Shown: in pieces, positions 11,028 to 23,265 of the stretch | How the letters are laid out: every line of letters starts with the position of its first letter | Numbering within the stretch: the stretch's first letter is position 1 | Source: Theocolax elegans | Taxonomy: Eukaryota > Arthropoda > Insecta > Hymenoptera > Cerocephalidae | Length of the DNA stretch: 64,000 bases | Assembly (NCBI GenBank): GCA_026168455.1 | Contig: CM047431.1 | Coordinates: forward strand, 53,380,029-53,444,028 | Direction: 5' to 3' | Position numbers and translations under genes: made by a program | The notes under the pieces: model-generated | The model's input: only the letters and a program-made list of their open reading frames with translations | The model's database searches: none | What the model was told of the DNA's origin: nothing

Positions 11028-11536
11028 CTGAAATATCATTCGCGTTTGTATAATGATCTTTATACTTCCTTTTGCCTAAACTCCGGGGATCTACATTTAA
11101 GCATCCCAAGATATTATTTAAATTATTTAGTTAAAAATCTGAACAAAATTTTTCAAAAAAGTACTTAGAGCACGTAATGAAAGTCGGTGAAGATATTTAT
11201 TTTAATTAATACTTTTTTTATTTTCATTTTTCTCTTCTTAAAAATTTCATAAAACACATGGAATAGAAAGAAAATGGTGACGAGTCAAGTAAAAAAATGT
11301 ATTTAAAAATGATTATCAGAGAATTCGCGTTGACGGTTATAACTCAAAAACAAAAAATGTGCAGAATTATGTCTTTCCACAAAACTCAAAATAAAATAAT
11401 TTTTAATAGTTTTTTCTATAAATTTATAAGATTTTTGCCATCTAACATATATGATAAAAAGTTGATAGTGTTTTGAGTTAAAAATTGTTAAAAATGCTAC
11501 AAATACTAATTTCTTGACTGTAACATTGCCCCAATA

Positions 11537-11703
11537 CGAGATATAGAAATCCAAAAAAATTTGTTTACTTTCTTCAATGATTTCCTGTAGATTGCAACCA
11601 CATTTTATATATATAAAAGAAATAAAAAATTGTTTTAAATAGTTGCAATCTACAGGAAATCATTTAGAGAAAGTAAAAAAAAATTTTTGGATTTTTATCT
11701 CGT
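11537..11703. repeat. Small foldback repeat in C2CD5 intron 9
   Basis: GATTTCCTGTAGATTGCAAC near 11,580 pairs with GTTGCAATCTACAGGAAATC near 11,645, and the flanks (GAGATATAGAAATCC and GGATTTTTATCTC) pair as well. This makes a hairpin of about 165 bp, MITE-like and non-coding. Confidence 0.7.
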
Positions 11704-11782
11704 ATGTATATATAAAAGAAATAAAAAAACTAAATGTCAAATTCGAGGATTGTACAGTTGGTGAAGAATAGTAGATATTTAC

Positions 11783-11951
11783 CAAATACTCGTTTCCTCT
11801 CTGTATCCAATGACAACGTTACAAGCTAAAGCACGGGCATGCGATCGAACTTCCATCCTTATCTCGGTCCACCATGAATCTCTACCTTCGGGTTCTTCCA
11901 AATTAGTTATTCTCTCTAATAGTTTCACCGATCTTGCGCTAACGAGCCCAC
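11783..11951 (-). CDS. C2CD5: C2CD5 exon 9
   Basis: Reads GLVSARSVKLLERI, EPEGRDSWWTEIR and SHARALACNVVIGYREETSI. These match human VVSARSVKLLDRI, RDAWWAEIRQEIKSHAKALGCHAVVGYSESTSI. Second YbjQ-like module. Acceptor TTAAAATAG, donor TTTG|GTAAAT; ends in phase 2. Confidence 0.95.
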
Positions 11952-12110
11952 CTATTTTAACAATTATTAATTTGAAACATTACTAAAATAACAAACGTAT
12001 ATATATATATACGAAACACGAAAAGCGATATTCATTGAAATGGACAATTTATCTTATAGATGAAAGGGAGGGAACGAAAGTGTATATATATATAAGTAAA
12101 GAAACATTAC

Positions 12111-12263
12111 CTATATGAAGAATAAAACCCGGTGGATACTGTTGCATCGTTATGAAAGGATATTCAAGCATTTCCAGTGTCTCTTGATTCATTGTCCTTA
12201 CGATAGCTGAAGATGGTTTCAAGTACCCACCCATCGAGCGGTCGCTGCCCGTCAATGAATTTC
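12111..12263 (-). CDS. C2CD5: C2CD5 exon 8, copy 8a (nearest exon 9)
   Basis: Encodes the start of the second YbjQ-like module, EYPFITMQQYPPGFILHIG, matching human EFPFFTLTAFPPGFLVHVGG. The first AG after the pyrimidine tract is the acceptor CCGGATATAG, which makes the phase fit exon 7 (G then GA). The donor is ATAG|GTAATG. I take this as the default exon because it is next to the only intact exon 9. Confidence 0.9.
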
Positions 12264-12668
12264 CTATATCCGGCGTTCCCGGTAAACAAAAAGAAGTACT
12301 TTAGTCATTCAGCTCGTTCTTACTTCTTTTCAAGTTATTTTTTTTTCTCTTTTTTCATTGTCTTTAACGGCTTCGTCTATTAGCAGCAGTTTTGCGGTTA
12401 TCTTTTTTTCTTTTTCGTGTATATTGAAGTTCTTTAAAGTTTATTTTTAATCACTTGTGTATTATACATTGTTTCATCGAGTGTCTCTTTGTATTATAGA
12501 AAAAGGAATAAAAACACGTTTAATTAAATCTATCGAACGAACATTCGATATACACTGATAATAATTAAAACAAAAATAAATTTAACAAAAAAAAAATAGA
12601 TAATAATTTTTATCAATATAGATTCCATTGAAATTCGTATAGTGAAGAAAAAAAATATATATATATAT

Positions 12669-12890
12669 GGGGCATTCCACGTGAAGTAGTCCGATCAAAA
12701 TTTTAAAATGCACCAAATATTGGGTACTCATTGCAAATGTTTTTCAGAATACAGAAAAAAATTTTAAGTACTGGTATTTATTAGCTCAAAAATTATTCTA
12801 ACCTCAAAAAGTGAACTTTTTCCAGTTTTTTTCAACACCAGCTGGGTTCATCGCTATTTAACCCAAAATCTATCAACTTTTACTATACAA
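12669..12890. mobile_element. Foldback element F2, left-arm fragment
   Basis: Starts GGGGCATTCCACGTGAAG and follows the F2 left arm to TTTACTATACAAC. It then joins the exon 9 copy directly. The breakpoint lies at a shared ACAACGTTAC/ACAACATTAT string. Confidence 0.75.
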
Positions 12891-13008
12891 CGTTACAAGC
12901 TAAAGCACGGCCTTCACCTTCTCGGTCCACCATGAATCTCTACCTTCGGGTTCTTCCAATTAGTTATTCTCTCTAATAGTTTCACCGATCTTGCGCTAAC
13001 GAGCCCAC
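12891..13008 (-). pseudogene. C2CD5: Broken duplicate of C2CD5 exon 9
   Basis: Matches exon 9 from its acceptor (AATAG|GTGGGCTCG) through most of its length. It has an internal deletion near GCACGGCCTTCACC and lacks the 3' end and donor, where it is fused to an F2 arm. It cannot be a working exon, but it proves the duplicated unit once ran from exon 9 through exon 8. Confidence 0.8.
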
Positions 13009-13058
13009 CTATTTTAACAATTATTAATTTCACATATTACTAAAATAACAAACGTATA

Positions 13059-14487
13059 CACTCACCACCACATGCTTTTGCCCACCCTACGCAAAAATCA
13101 CTAAAGATTAAAAGTTTTATTACTCAGGAGCAAAACATCGTAGCTCAAAAAATCCAACGCCATTCGAAAGAGCAGGTGAAAACCTTTAAAAAATGCTACT
13201 GTACAAGTAAAAAAGTTTAAATTTGAGTTTTTATAAGTATTAAAAAGAGATGAAAAATTGCTAAAAATCATGCCTCTTTTTGATCCGCTGCAGATTTAGT
13301 TCCCTTATTCGTAGCTTAAAAAAACCGACGGGGTTTGAAAGGTAATTGTTTTAGCTTTAAAATGAGGGGTCGGACGTTTTTTTAACCCACTTTTTACCGA
13401 TGTTAGCGCATTTTTTGTGAAAAAACACGCTTTTTTTGGAAATGGGAATATTTCAAAGAAAAAGAGAGATAGAGAAAAACTTCAAAGAGAAAAAAGATGC
13501 TATTTTACTCACAGAATATAGATCTGCAGGTTAAAAGAGATTTGGACAAAAAATTTTTTTTCAATTTTTTAGCATATCAAAAACTAAAAAAACCTTTAAT
13601 TAAGTTGTAGACAATGTAGCATTCTTTAACTTAATGTTATTCTATTATTTTTAAATTAAATTTTCTAAATTTAAAAAAATAAAAAAGTGATTTTTTATAT
13701 TTAATAAATTTAAGTAATATTAAATTTTAAGTTATCTAAATTTATACTTTGTATTAGTTCATGTACATAATAAATAAATTGTAATCAACGATAATATAAG
13801 GTTGCGTAAATTAAATTTGAGTAGATCCATGTATAGTTATTTTTTTAAAATTGGTCTTGAAAAAATGCATAATTTAAGCGTAAATTTAATTTAAAAATAA
13901 TAGAATAACATTAAGTTTAAGAATGCTATATTGTCTACAACTTAATTAAAGGTTTTTTTAGTTTTTGATATGCTAAAAAATTGAAAAAAAAATTTTTTGT
14001 CCAAATCTCGTTTTAACCTGCAGATCTATATTCTGTGAGTAAAATAGCATCTTTTTTCTCTTTGAAGTTTTTCTCTATCTCTCTTTTTCTTTGAAATATT
14101 CCCATTTCCAAAAAAAAGCGTGTTTTTTCACAAAAAATGCGCTAACATCGGTAAAAAGTGGGTTAAAAAAACGTCCGACCCCTCATTTTAAAGCTAAAAC
14201 AATTACCTTTCAAACCCCGTTGGTTTTTTAAGCTACGAATAAGGGAACTAAATCTGCAGCGGATCAAAAAGAGGCATGATTTTTAACAATTTTTCATCTC
14301 TTTTTAATACTTATAAAAAACTCAAATTTAAACTTTTTTACTTGTACAGTAGCATTTTTTAAAGGTTTTCACCTGCTCTTTCGAATGGCGTTGGATTTTT
14401 GAGCTACGATGTTTTGCTCCTGAGTAATAAAACTTTTAATCTTTAGTGATTTTGCGTAGGGTGGGCAAAAGCATGTGGTGGTGAGTG
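13059..14487. mobile_element. Foldback element F1, full length
   Basis: A 1,429-bp palindromic element with left arm 13059-13673 and right arm 13885-14487, which pair almost perfectly, and a loop of about 210 bp. Ends are CACTCACCACCACATG. It is flanked by TATA on both sides. The duplicated unit at about 11995-12017 lacks it and shows the empty site CGTATATATATATACG. No coding capacity. The transposase family is not known to me. Confidence 0.85.
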
Positions 14488-14593
14488 TATATATACGAAA
14501 CAAGAAAGCGATATTCATTGAAATGGACAATTTATCTTATAGATGAAAGGGAGGGAACGAAAGTGTATATATATATAAGTAAAGAAACATTAC

Positions 14594-14745
14594 CTATATG
14601 AAGAATAAAACCCGGTGGATACTGTTGCATCGTTATGAAAGGATATTCAAGCATTTCCAGTGTCTCTTGATTCATTGTCCTTACGATAGCTGAAGATGGT
14701 TTCAAGTACCCACCCATCGAGCGGTCGCTGCCCGTCAATGAATTC
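14594..14745 (-). pseudogene. C2CD5: C2CD5 exon 8, copy 8b with 1-nt deletion
   Basis: Same exon with both splice sites, but GAAATTC at its start is GAATTC here. The 152-nt exon would run into TGA within a few codons after the junction. Inclusion would truncate the protein unless the missing A is a consensus error. Confidence 0.7.
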
Positions 14746-15077
14746 CTATATCCGGCGTTCCCGGTAAACAAAAAGAAGTACTTTAGTCATTCAGCTCGTT
14801 CTTACTTCTTTTCAAGTTATTTTTTTTTCTCTTTTTTCATTGTCTTTAACGGCTTCGTCTACTAGCAGCAGTTTTGCGGTATCTTTTTTCTTTTTCGTGT
14901 ATATTGAAGTTCTTTAAAGTTTATTTTTAATCACTTGTGTATTATACATTGTTTCATCGAGTGTCTCTTTGTATTATATAGAAAAAGGAATAAAAACACG
15001 TTTAATTAAATCTATCGAACGAACATTCGATATACATGATAATAATTAACACAAAAATAAATTTAACAAAAAAAAAA

Positions 15078-16306
15078 TTGCTAAAAATCATGCCTCTTTT
15101 TGATCCGCTGCAGATTTAGTTCCCTTATTCGTAGCTTAAAAAAACCGACGGGGTTTGAAAGGTAATTGTTTTAGCTTTAAAATGAGGGGTCGGACGTTTT
15201 TTTAACCCACTTTTTACCGATGTTAGCGCATTTTTTGTGAAAAAACACGCTTTTTTTGGAAATGGGAATATTTCAAAGAAAAAGAGAGATAGAGAAAAAC
15301 TTCAAAGAGAAAAAAGATGCTATTTTACTCACAGAATATAGATCTGCAGGTTAAAAGAGATTTGGACAAAAAATTTTTTTTCAATTTTTTAGCATATCAA
15401 AAACTAAAAAAACCTTTAATTAAGTTGTAGACAATGTAGCATTCTTTAACTTAATGTTATTCTATTATTTTTAAATTAAATTTTCTAAATTTAAAAAAAT
15501 AAAAAAGTGATTTTTTATATTTAATAAATTTAAGTAATATTAAATTTTAAGTTATCTAAATTTATACTTTGTATTAGTTCATGTACATAATAAATAAATT
15601 GTAATCAACGATAATATAAGGTTGCGTAAATTAAATTTGAGTAGATCCATGTATAGTTATTTTTTTAAAATTGGTCTTGAAAAAATGCATAATTTAAGCG
15701 TAAATTTAATTTAAAAATAATAGAATAACATTAAGTTTAAGAATGCTATATTGTCTACAACTTAATTAAAGGTTTTTTTAGTTTTTGATATGCTAAAAAA
15801 TTGAAAAAAAATTTTTTGTCCAAATCTCGTTTTAACCTGCAGATCTATATTCTGTGAGTAAAATAGCATCTTTTTTCTCTTTGAAGTTTTTCTCTATCTC
15901 TCTTTTTCTTTGAAATATTCCCATTTCCAAAAAAAGCGTGTTTTTTCACAAAAAATGCGCTAACATCGGTAAAAAGTGGGTTAAAAAAACGTCCGACCCC
16001 TCATTTTAAAGCTAAAACAATTACCTTTCAAACCCCGTTGGTTTTTTAAGCTACGAATAAGGGAACTAAATCTGCAGCGGATCAAAAAGAGGCATGATTT
16101 TTAACAATTTTCATCTCTTTTTAATACTTATAAAAAACTCAAATTTAAACTTTTTTACTTGTACAGTAGCATTTTTTAAAGGTTTTCACCTGCTCTTTCG
16201 AATGGCGTTGGATTTTTTGAGCTACGATGTTTTGCTCCTGAGTAATAAAACTTTTAATCTTTAGTGATTTTTGCGTAGGGTGGGCAAAAGCATGTGGTGG
16301 TGAGTG
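15078..16306. mobile_element. Foldback element F1, 5'-truncated copy
   Basis: Joins the intron sequence at a poly-A/TTGCTAAAAATCATG boundary, so about 200 bp of the left arm are missing. The right end GGTGGTGAGTG at 16306 is intact and is followed by TATATACG, as in the full copy. The truncation point is the boundary of a tandem unit, not a new insertion. Confidence 0.8.
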
Positions 16307-16413
16307 TATATATACGAAACACGAAAAGCGATATTCATTGAAATGGACAATTTATCTTATAGATGAAAGGGAGGGAACGAAAGTGTATATATATATAAGT
16401 AAAGAAACATTAC

Positions 16414-16566
16414 CTATATGAAGAATAAAACCCGGTGGATACTGTTGCATCGTTATGAAAGGATATTCAAGCATTTCCAGTGTCTCTTGATTCATTGTCC
16501 TTACGATAGCTGAAGATGGTTTCAAGTACCCACCCATCGAGCGGTCGCTGCCCGTCAATGAATTTC
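16414..16566 (-). CDS. C2CD5: C2CD5 exon 8, copy 8c
   Basis: Identical in frame to copy 8a: acceptor CCGGATATAG, coding for GNSLTGSDRSMGGYLKPSSA through EYPFITMQQYPPGFILHI, donor CATATAG|GTAATG. Length 153 nt, phase 1-1. It is splice-competent and frame-neutral. Whether it is used instead of, or in addition to, 8a cannot be told from sequence. Confidence 0.7.
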
Positions 16567-16970
16567 CTATATCCGGCGTTCCCGGTAAACAAAAAGAAGT
16601 ACTTTAGTCATTCAGCTCGTTCTTACTTCTTTTCAAGTTATTTTTTTTTCTCTTTTTTCATTGTCTTTAACGGCTTCGTCTACTAGCAGCAGTTTTGCGG
16701 TTATCTTTTTTTCTTTTTCGTGTATATTGAAGTTCTTTAAAGTTTATTTTTAATCACTTGTGTATTATACATTGTTTCATCGAGTGTCTCTTTGTATTAT
16801 ATAGAAAAAGGAATAAAAACACGTTTAATTAAATCTATCGAACGAACATTCGATATACACTGATAATAATTAAAACAAAAATAAATTTAACAAAAAAAAA
16901 ATAGATAATAATTTTTATCAATATAGATTCCATTGAAATTCGTATAGTGAAGAAAAAAAAATATATATAT

Positions 16971-17965
16971 GGGGCATTCCACGTGAAGTAGTCCGATCAA
17001 AATTTTAAAATGCACCAAATATTGGGTACTCATTGCAAATGTTTTTCAGAATACAGAAAAAAATTTTAAGTACTGGTATTTATTAGCTCAAAAATTATTC
17101 TAACCTCAAAAAGTGAACTTTTTCCAGTTTTTTTCAACACCAGCTGGGTTCATCGCTATTTAACCCAAAATCTATCAACTTTTACTATACAACATTATAT
17201 GTAACATTCGTTGCTAATTATGTCTAGAATTTATTCTTCTGGATTAGAATTTCTAATCTCAAGGTCAATGTTACTTAAACTACATGTCAATATTCAACTT
17301 AAAAAAAGTGTAAGTGCACCACAATGAATTTTTTTATCCAAAAGTCTAAAAGAAAGCTTGGAGCAATACCTTTCAAATGGTCTGTAGCATTTTTATGGCC
17401 TTCAATTCTGTAAAAAGTTATGATAATTTAAAGAAACACCAAATTTTTTTAAAAATTTAAATGGGAAATACCATGTTAATTTTTGTGAATTTTTTGTCTT
17501 TCTTTAAATTATCATAACTTTTTACAGAATTGAAGGCCATAAAAATGCTACAGACCATTTGAAAGGTATTGCTCCAAGCTTTCTTTTAGACTTTTGGATA
17601 AAAAAATCAAAGGTGGCAAAGTTACACTTTTTTCAAGTTGAATATTGACATGTAGTTTATGTAACATTGACCTTGATATTAGAAATTCTAACCCAGAAGA
17701 ATAAATTCTAGATATAATTAGCAACGAATGTTACATATAATGTTGTATAGTAAAAGTTGATAGATTTTGGGTTAAATAGCGATGAACCCAGCTGGTGTTG
17801 AAAAAAACTGGAAAAAGTTCACTTTTTGAGGTTAGAATAACTTTTGAACTAATAAATACCAGTACCTAAAAATTTTTTTCTGTATTCTGAAAAACATTTG
17901 CAAAGTGTACCCAAAATTTGGTGCATTTTAAAATTTTGATCGGACCACTTCACGTGGAATACCGC
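16971..17965. mobile_element. Foldback element F2, copy 1 (full length)
   Basis: Left end GGGGCATTCCACGTGAAG, right end reverse complement GCGGTATTCCACGTGAAG. The arms are about 470 bp each and nearly perfectly paired around a loop of about 60 bp centred near 17,470. It lies in a TA-repeat, so the target-site duplication (TA or ATAT) cannot be fixed. It has no open frame; it is a non-autonomous element. Transposase family unknown. Confidence 0.8.
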
Positions 17966-18203
17966 ATATATATATTATTTGATCGACAGTACAAATATTT
18001 AAATGAATGCATTATCAACAAAATATGCAGCGTTATGGAGTTATTATTGCGCATGTGTGTAAATGAAAATAAAAAACAGTTAATATATGTATATATGTAC
18101 GAGGTTATTTAAAAAAAATGTGAAATATTGTGCAGTTTCTTACATTTGAAAACGATAACTATACAGCTGGTGCTTTAATGTAAATATATGGGGGATACAT
18201 TTT

Positions 18204-18253
<50 letters not shown>

Positions 18254-18880
18254 TAAACGGTTGAATCTGGTGAGGTATATATAAAAATTACAATAGTAAA
18301 AAAAAATTAAATTGTTTATTCTTAAGGTAAATGTTTATCGTTTTCTATTTAATACTTATATATAAATATAAGTAGCAAAATATATGGTATACAATTGGTT
18401 TTATTTCACGTAATGCAACATGCTTGCATATGAGACACAAACATTGCCTTGTTACTTATTGTATGAAGTGTATAAACTGTGTGTGTGTTTATTTATTTAT
18501 TCATTCGATTTTTTTTTTCAAATTTAACGAAGGAACGATAAGTATACACTAATTTTACGTGAGGGGGGGGGGGCTGGACAATAATAACAGGTACACATTT
18601 TCATGGCTTTAAATTATTTTTCTTTTTCGTGTATATTGAAGTTCTTTAAAGTTTATTTTTAATCACTTGTGTATTATACATTGTTTCATCGAGTGTCTCT
18701 TTGTATTATATAGAAAAAGGAATAAAAACACGTTTAATTAAATCTATCGAACGAACATTCGATATACACTGATAATAATTAAAACAAAATAAATTTAACA
18801 AAAAAAAAATAGATAATAATTTTTATCAATATAGATTCCATTGAATTCGTATAGTGAAGAAAAAAAATATATATATATAT

Positions 18881-19877
18881 GGGGCATTCCACGTGAAGTA
18901 GTCCGATCAAAATTTTAAAATGCACCAAATATTGGGTACTCATTGCAAATGTTTTTCAGAATACAGAAAAAAATTTTAAGTACTGGTATTTATTAGCTCA
19001 AAAATTATTCTAACCTCAAAAAGTGAACTTTTTCCAGTTTTTTTCAACACCAGCTGGGTTCATCGCTATTTAACCCAAAATCTATCAACTTTTACTATAC
19101 AACATTATATGTAACATTCGTTGCTAATTATGTGTAGAATTTATTCTTCTGGATTAGAATTTCTAATCTCAAGGTCAATGTTACTTAAACTACATGTCAA
19201 TATTCAACTTAAAAAAAGTGTAAGTGCACCACAATGAATTTTTTTTATCCAAAAGTCTAAAAGAAAGCTTGGAGCAATACCTTTCAAATGGTCTGTAGCA
19301 TTTTTATGGCCTTCAATACTGTAAAAAGTTATGATAATTTAAAGAAACACCAAATTTTTTTTAAAAATTTAAATGGGAAATACCATGTTAATTTTTGTGA
19401 ATTTTTTGTCTTTCTTTAAATTATCATAACTTTTTACAGAATTGAAGGCCATAAAAATGCTACAGACCATTTGAAAGGTATTGCTCCAAGCTTTCTTTTA
19501 GACTTTTGGATAAAAAAATCAAAGGTGGCAAAGTTACACTTTTTTCAAGTTGAATATTGACATGTAGTTTATGTAACATTGACCTTGATATTAGAAATTC
19601 TAACCCAGAAGAATAAATTCTAGATATAATTAGCAACGAATGTTACATATAATGTTGTATAGTAAAAGTTGATAGATTTTGGGTTAAATAGCGATGAACC
19701 CAGCTGGTGTTGAAAAAAACTGGAAAAAGTTCACTTTTTGAGGTTAGAATAACTTTTGAACTAATAAATACCAGTACCTAAAAATTTTTTTCTGTATTCT
19801 GAAAAACATTTGCAAAGTGTACCCAAAATTTGGTGCATTTTAAAATTTTGATCGGACCACTTCACGTGGAATACCGC
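18881..19877. mobile_element. Foldback element F2, copy 2 (full length)
   Basis: Near-identical to the copy at 16971, with the same ends and the same TA-repeat setting. It was copied as part of the tandem unit rather than by a new transposition, since the flanks are duplicated with it. Confidence 0.8.
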
Positions 19878-20699
19878 ATATATATATATTATTTGATCGA
19901 CAGTACAAATATTTAAATGAATGCATTATCAACAAAATATGCAGCGTTATGGAGTTATTATTGCGCATGTGTGTAAATGAAAATAAAAAACAGTTAATAT
20001 ATGTATATATGTGTGTATATGAATATATATATATATAGAGAGAGAGAGAGAGTTGCAGGTTAAACATCGAACGTATCACATTTACAAAAAAATTAAATGC
20101 ATGATTATTGCTCGAACCTATGACAATGAGGTAAGATGATTCGTAAAGGTAATTATTGTTTGTATTTTTTTTACTAGCTTTTATATCTATATATGTATAT
20201 ATGTACGAGGTTATTTAAAAAAAATGTGAAATATTGTGCAGTTTCTTACATTTGAAAACGATAACTATACAGCTGGTGCTTTAATGTAAATATATGGGGG
20301 ATACATTTTGAGATATATATATATAGAGAGAGAGATAAACGGTTGAATCTGGTAAGGTATATATAAAAATTACAATAGTAAAAAAAAATTAAATTGTTTA
20401 TTCTTAAGGTAAATGTTTATCGTTTTCTATTTAATACTTATATATAAATATAAGTAGCAAAATATATGGTATACAATTGGTTTTATTTCACGTAATGCAA
20501 CATGCTTGCATATGAGACACAAACATTGCCTTGTTACTTATTGTATGAAGTGTATAAACTGTGTGTGTGTTTATTTATTTATTCATTCGATTTTTTTTTT
20601 CAAATTTAACGAAGGAACGATAAGTATACACTAATTTTACGTGAGGGGGGGGGGGCTGGACAATAATAACAGGTACACATTTTCATGGCTTTAAATTAC

Positions 20700-23160
20700 T
20701 TTTTTCTTTTTCGTTTATCATATTTACAGATGTACATATTATACTTCTTATTTTTCTCGTGAGAAAAGTACTAATTGCACATATACGCACATGTATACGA
20801 ACAATTAGTGTACCGATCGAATTAGTATTTTTCTACGTATGTATATATGTATACGTGGGAACAAAGAAAAAAATAAACGTTTAAAAACCTGTAACGATAT
20901 AAACAACGTGAAAACGTAGAGGTGTTGGGGGGGGGGGGGGATTAAGGGGTGAACAAGAGACGGGGACAAAATAATATCATTTAGTTTTTTTTTGTATATT
21001 ATGAAACCTGAACTTCTGTCGCTCAGCATCGATTTCGATGAGTATCCGCGATCTCTTCGAAGTCTAAAGGATCTGCCTTTCTTGAAACTTTTATCTACAA
21101 TTGATTATTTACCTTGTTTTATCATTTATATATCACGGAATATATTATCAAGACATTTATTTATTAAAAAGAGAGTAAAATATAATCTAATGCCAAAGAG
21201 AAAATAAAAAAGAGAAACATGTAACATTTATTTTATTGATTTAGTAAATAATGTGTCGGTTTAATTTTGAGTTAAACACTACTGGAAATTTAAATAAAAT
21301 AAACAGTGATTATTTTTAAGGTTTAAATTTATAAAAATGTGGTGATACTGTCATCGGTATATGTATAGTTATTTGGTTTTACCCTGCGTTTATATGCGTT
21401 ACAAATAATATCGTGTCGTGTAAAAGTAAAAAAGATGTTCTTTAAGTCTTTCTCGTGTGTCCGTATCTTTTGTTTTATTTAATCACAGTCTCGTCGGTGG
21501 TGAATATATATAAATGTGTATATATCGGTGTTGAAGTGTAATTATTAGGTAAAATAATTAAATAAAAATATAATGCACAAAGTTAGTTGGTTGAAAAGAA
21601 CGTCGATGATTAAGTAAAAATCAAATTAAAGTAAAATAATATTAAGGTAAAATAATAAATAAAAGTAAAGTAAAAGACGACAATTGAAACATCGAAAAAA
21701 ATTGAGCATCCTTTCGCTGGTACTCACGTTCGCGAAAGAATTTATAAAATCCTGTGTGGGACGCAGTAACAACGCGAATGGAACAGAAAAAATGGTAGAT
21801 AAAGAGGAGGTATATAGATATTTATTGAGATGTATATATTTGTTATTATTTATCAAATATTTATGAAAATGTTCCACTGATTTTTTTTTTGTAATGCACT
21901 AATAATTTTTAACAGCGGTATATAGAGAGAGCCAATAGAGCAGTGATGAGTACCGACTTTTACAGGTTGGAATTTTACGACAACGAATAGTCAGATTATT
22001 AAAATTGTTCTTGCGAAATTTTGATAAAAGGTATAGAAGAGACAACTTAAATCATTTTAAAAATATTCAACATATTCTCGTTGTAAATTTTGAATCTGCA
22101 AATGTCGATAACCATATCTCGGTAAATGAAACAATTATATTAATATTCAACAATAATAATAATAACGGTATAAATTTATATAGATATTATAAAATATATC
22201 ATCATTCATAGAGTACAACTTTATTCACTTTGTATTTATAATCAGATTATTTAGTGAAATTTAATAATAAAAGTTTACGAATCGAGACAATTGAGATGTT
22301 GAATTTGAAAATATTTTGGTAAATTCAAATATGGCATTGGAATGAACTTTGAGTTTTAATTTTCTTCTAACCCTAAAATCATATAATTGGCAGACAAATT
22401 TACTTCCAATGTCAATTTTGAATGCATCATTATTTTTCTTTGATATTTATATATTATTTTTTGTCTTGATTTTACCATATTTATTTAACTAAAATAATTT
22501 TTATTTTATTGTTTAACTTCTCAATTCACTCGGTTGATAAGAAATTTGTTTGTGAGTCCCAAACCCAATCCTCAATCTCCCTACTTAACTGACCTAAAAA
22601 TTGGATAAATTAGATATAATTATAAAAAGAACGTTGATTTATGAATTCTGAAAATTGATTATTAATAATCTACGTATAAAATATAAATATTTATTACTTT
22701 TTGAAATGTTTCGTTTTTTCAATTTGTTGATTAACTTCATATAATTTTGATTATGAATATGTACTTTTGAAAAATTACTATAAATATTTCTGGGTAAAAT
22801 TTAACTCGTAGATAAATTATGAATAAACGTAGACAAGTAACATTTGTAATTTCATAAATTAAAGTCCTTTTTTAATTATGTCTAATTGTATGCGATATTT
22901 TAAACGAATAACACATGGACGTTAAGAATTGGGTCTGGTTTTCCCGTTACGAATAAAAAACAAAAAGAAAGTAAGAGAGAATATAAATTATTAATAATTT
23001 TAATAACAGTAAATTAAACCGTATGTATTTCTTGAACGTAAATTTATAATTAAGTACTATTTAATAAAAATTATCTAATATTCAGCTTATAAAATTGATA
23101 AAATAAATTAAAAAATTCTCGATATTTTCCTGTAAATAAAACCTTTTGATAATTATTGGT
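20700..23160. other. C2CD5 intron 7, unique part
   Basis: AT-rich intronic DNA without supported exons. It contains a 14-base poly-G run at about 20,928 and several AT-rich microsatellite stretches. Open frames here are short and lack coding texture. Confidence 0.5.
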
Positions 23161-23265
23161 GCATAAAAGTCAGTCGAAGAGATATTGAGCAAATGGAAAA
23201 GTTGATAATAATGATAATAATAATAATCGTTTGAAAAAAATTATTAAAGGTGAATGAATACACAC

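Larger units (their letters stand above)
16713..20700. repeat. Two tandem intronic units of about 1.9-2.1 kb around foldback element F2
   Basis: Unit 1 (about 16713-18618) and unit 2 (about 18619-20700) each run from CTTTTTCGTGTATATTGAAG through a full F2 element to GGCTTTAAATTA next to a poly-G run. Unit 2 has an extra segment of roughly 190 bp at about 20010-20195 bearing (TA)n/(GA)n repeats. The junction falls on a shared TTTTTCTTTTTCG string. The same starting sequence also occurs at 12407 and 14895. Confidence 0.85.

Noticed and set aside
12049..12255. 68-codon frames starting at an internal Met in exon 8 copies (also 14532-14771 and 16352-16558)
   Set aside because: The Met is inside exon 8 and the frame runs past the donor into the intron. 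The real units are the 153-bp exons.
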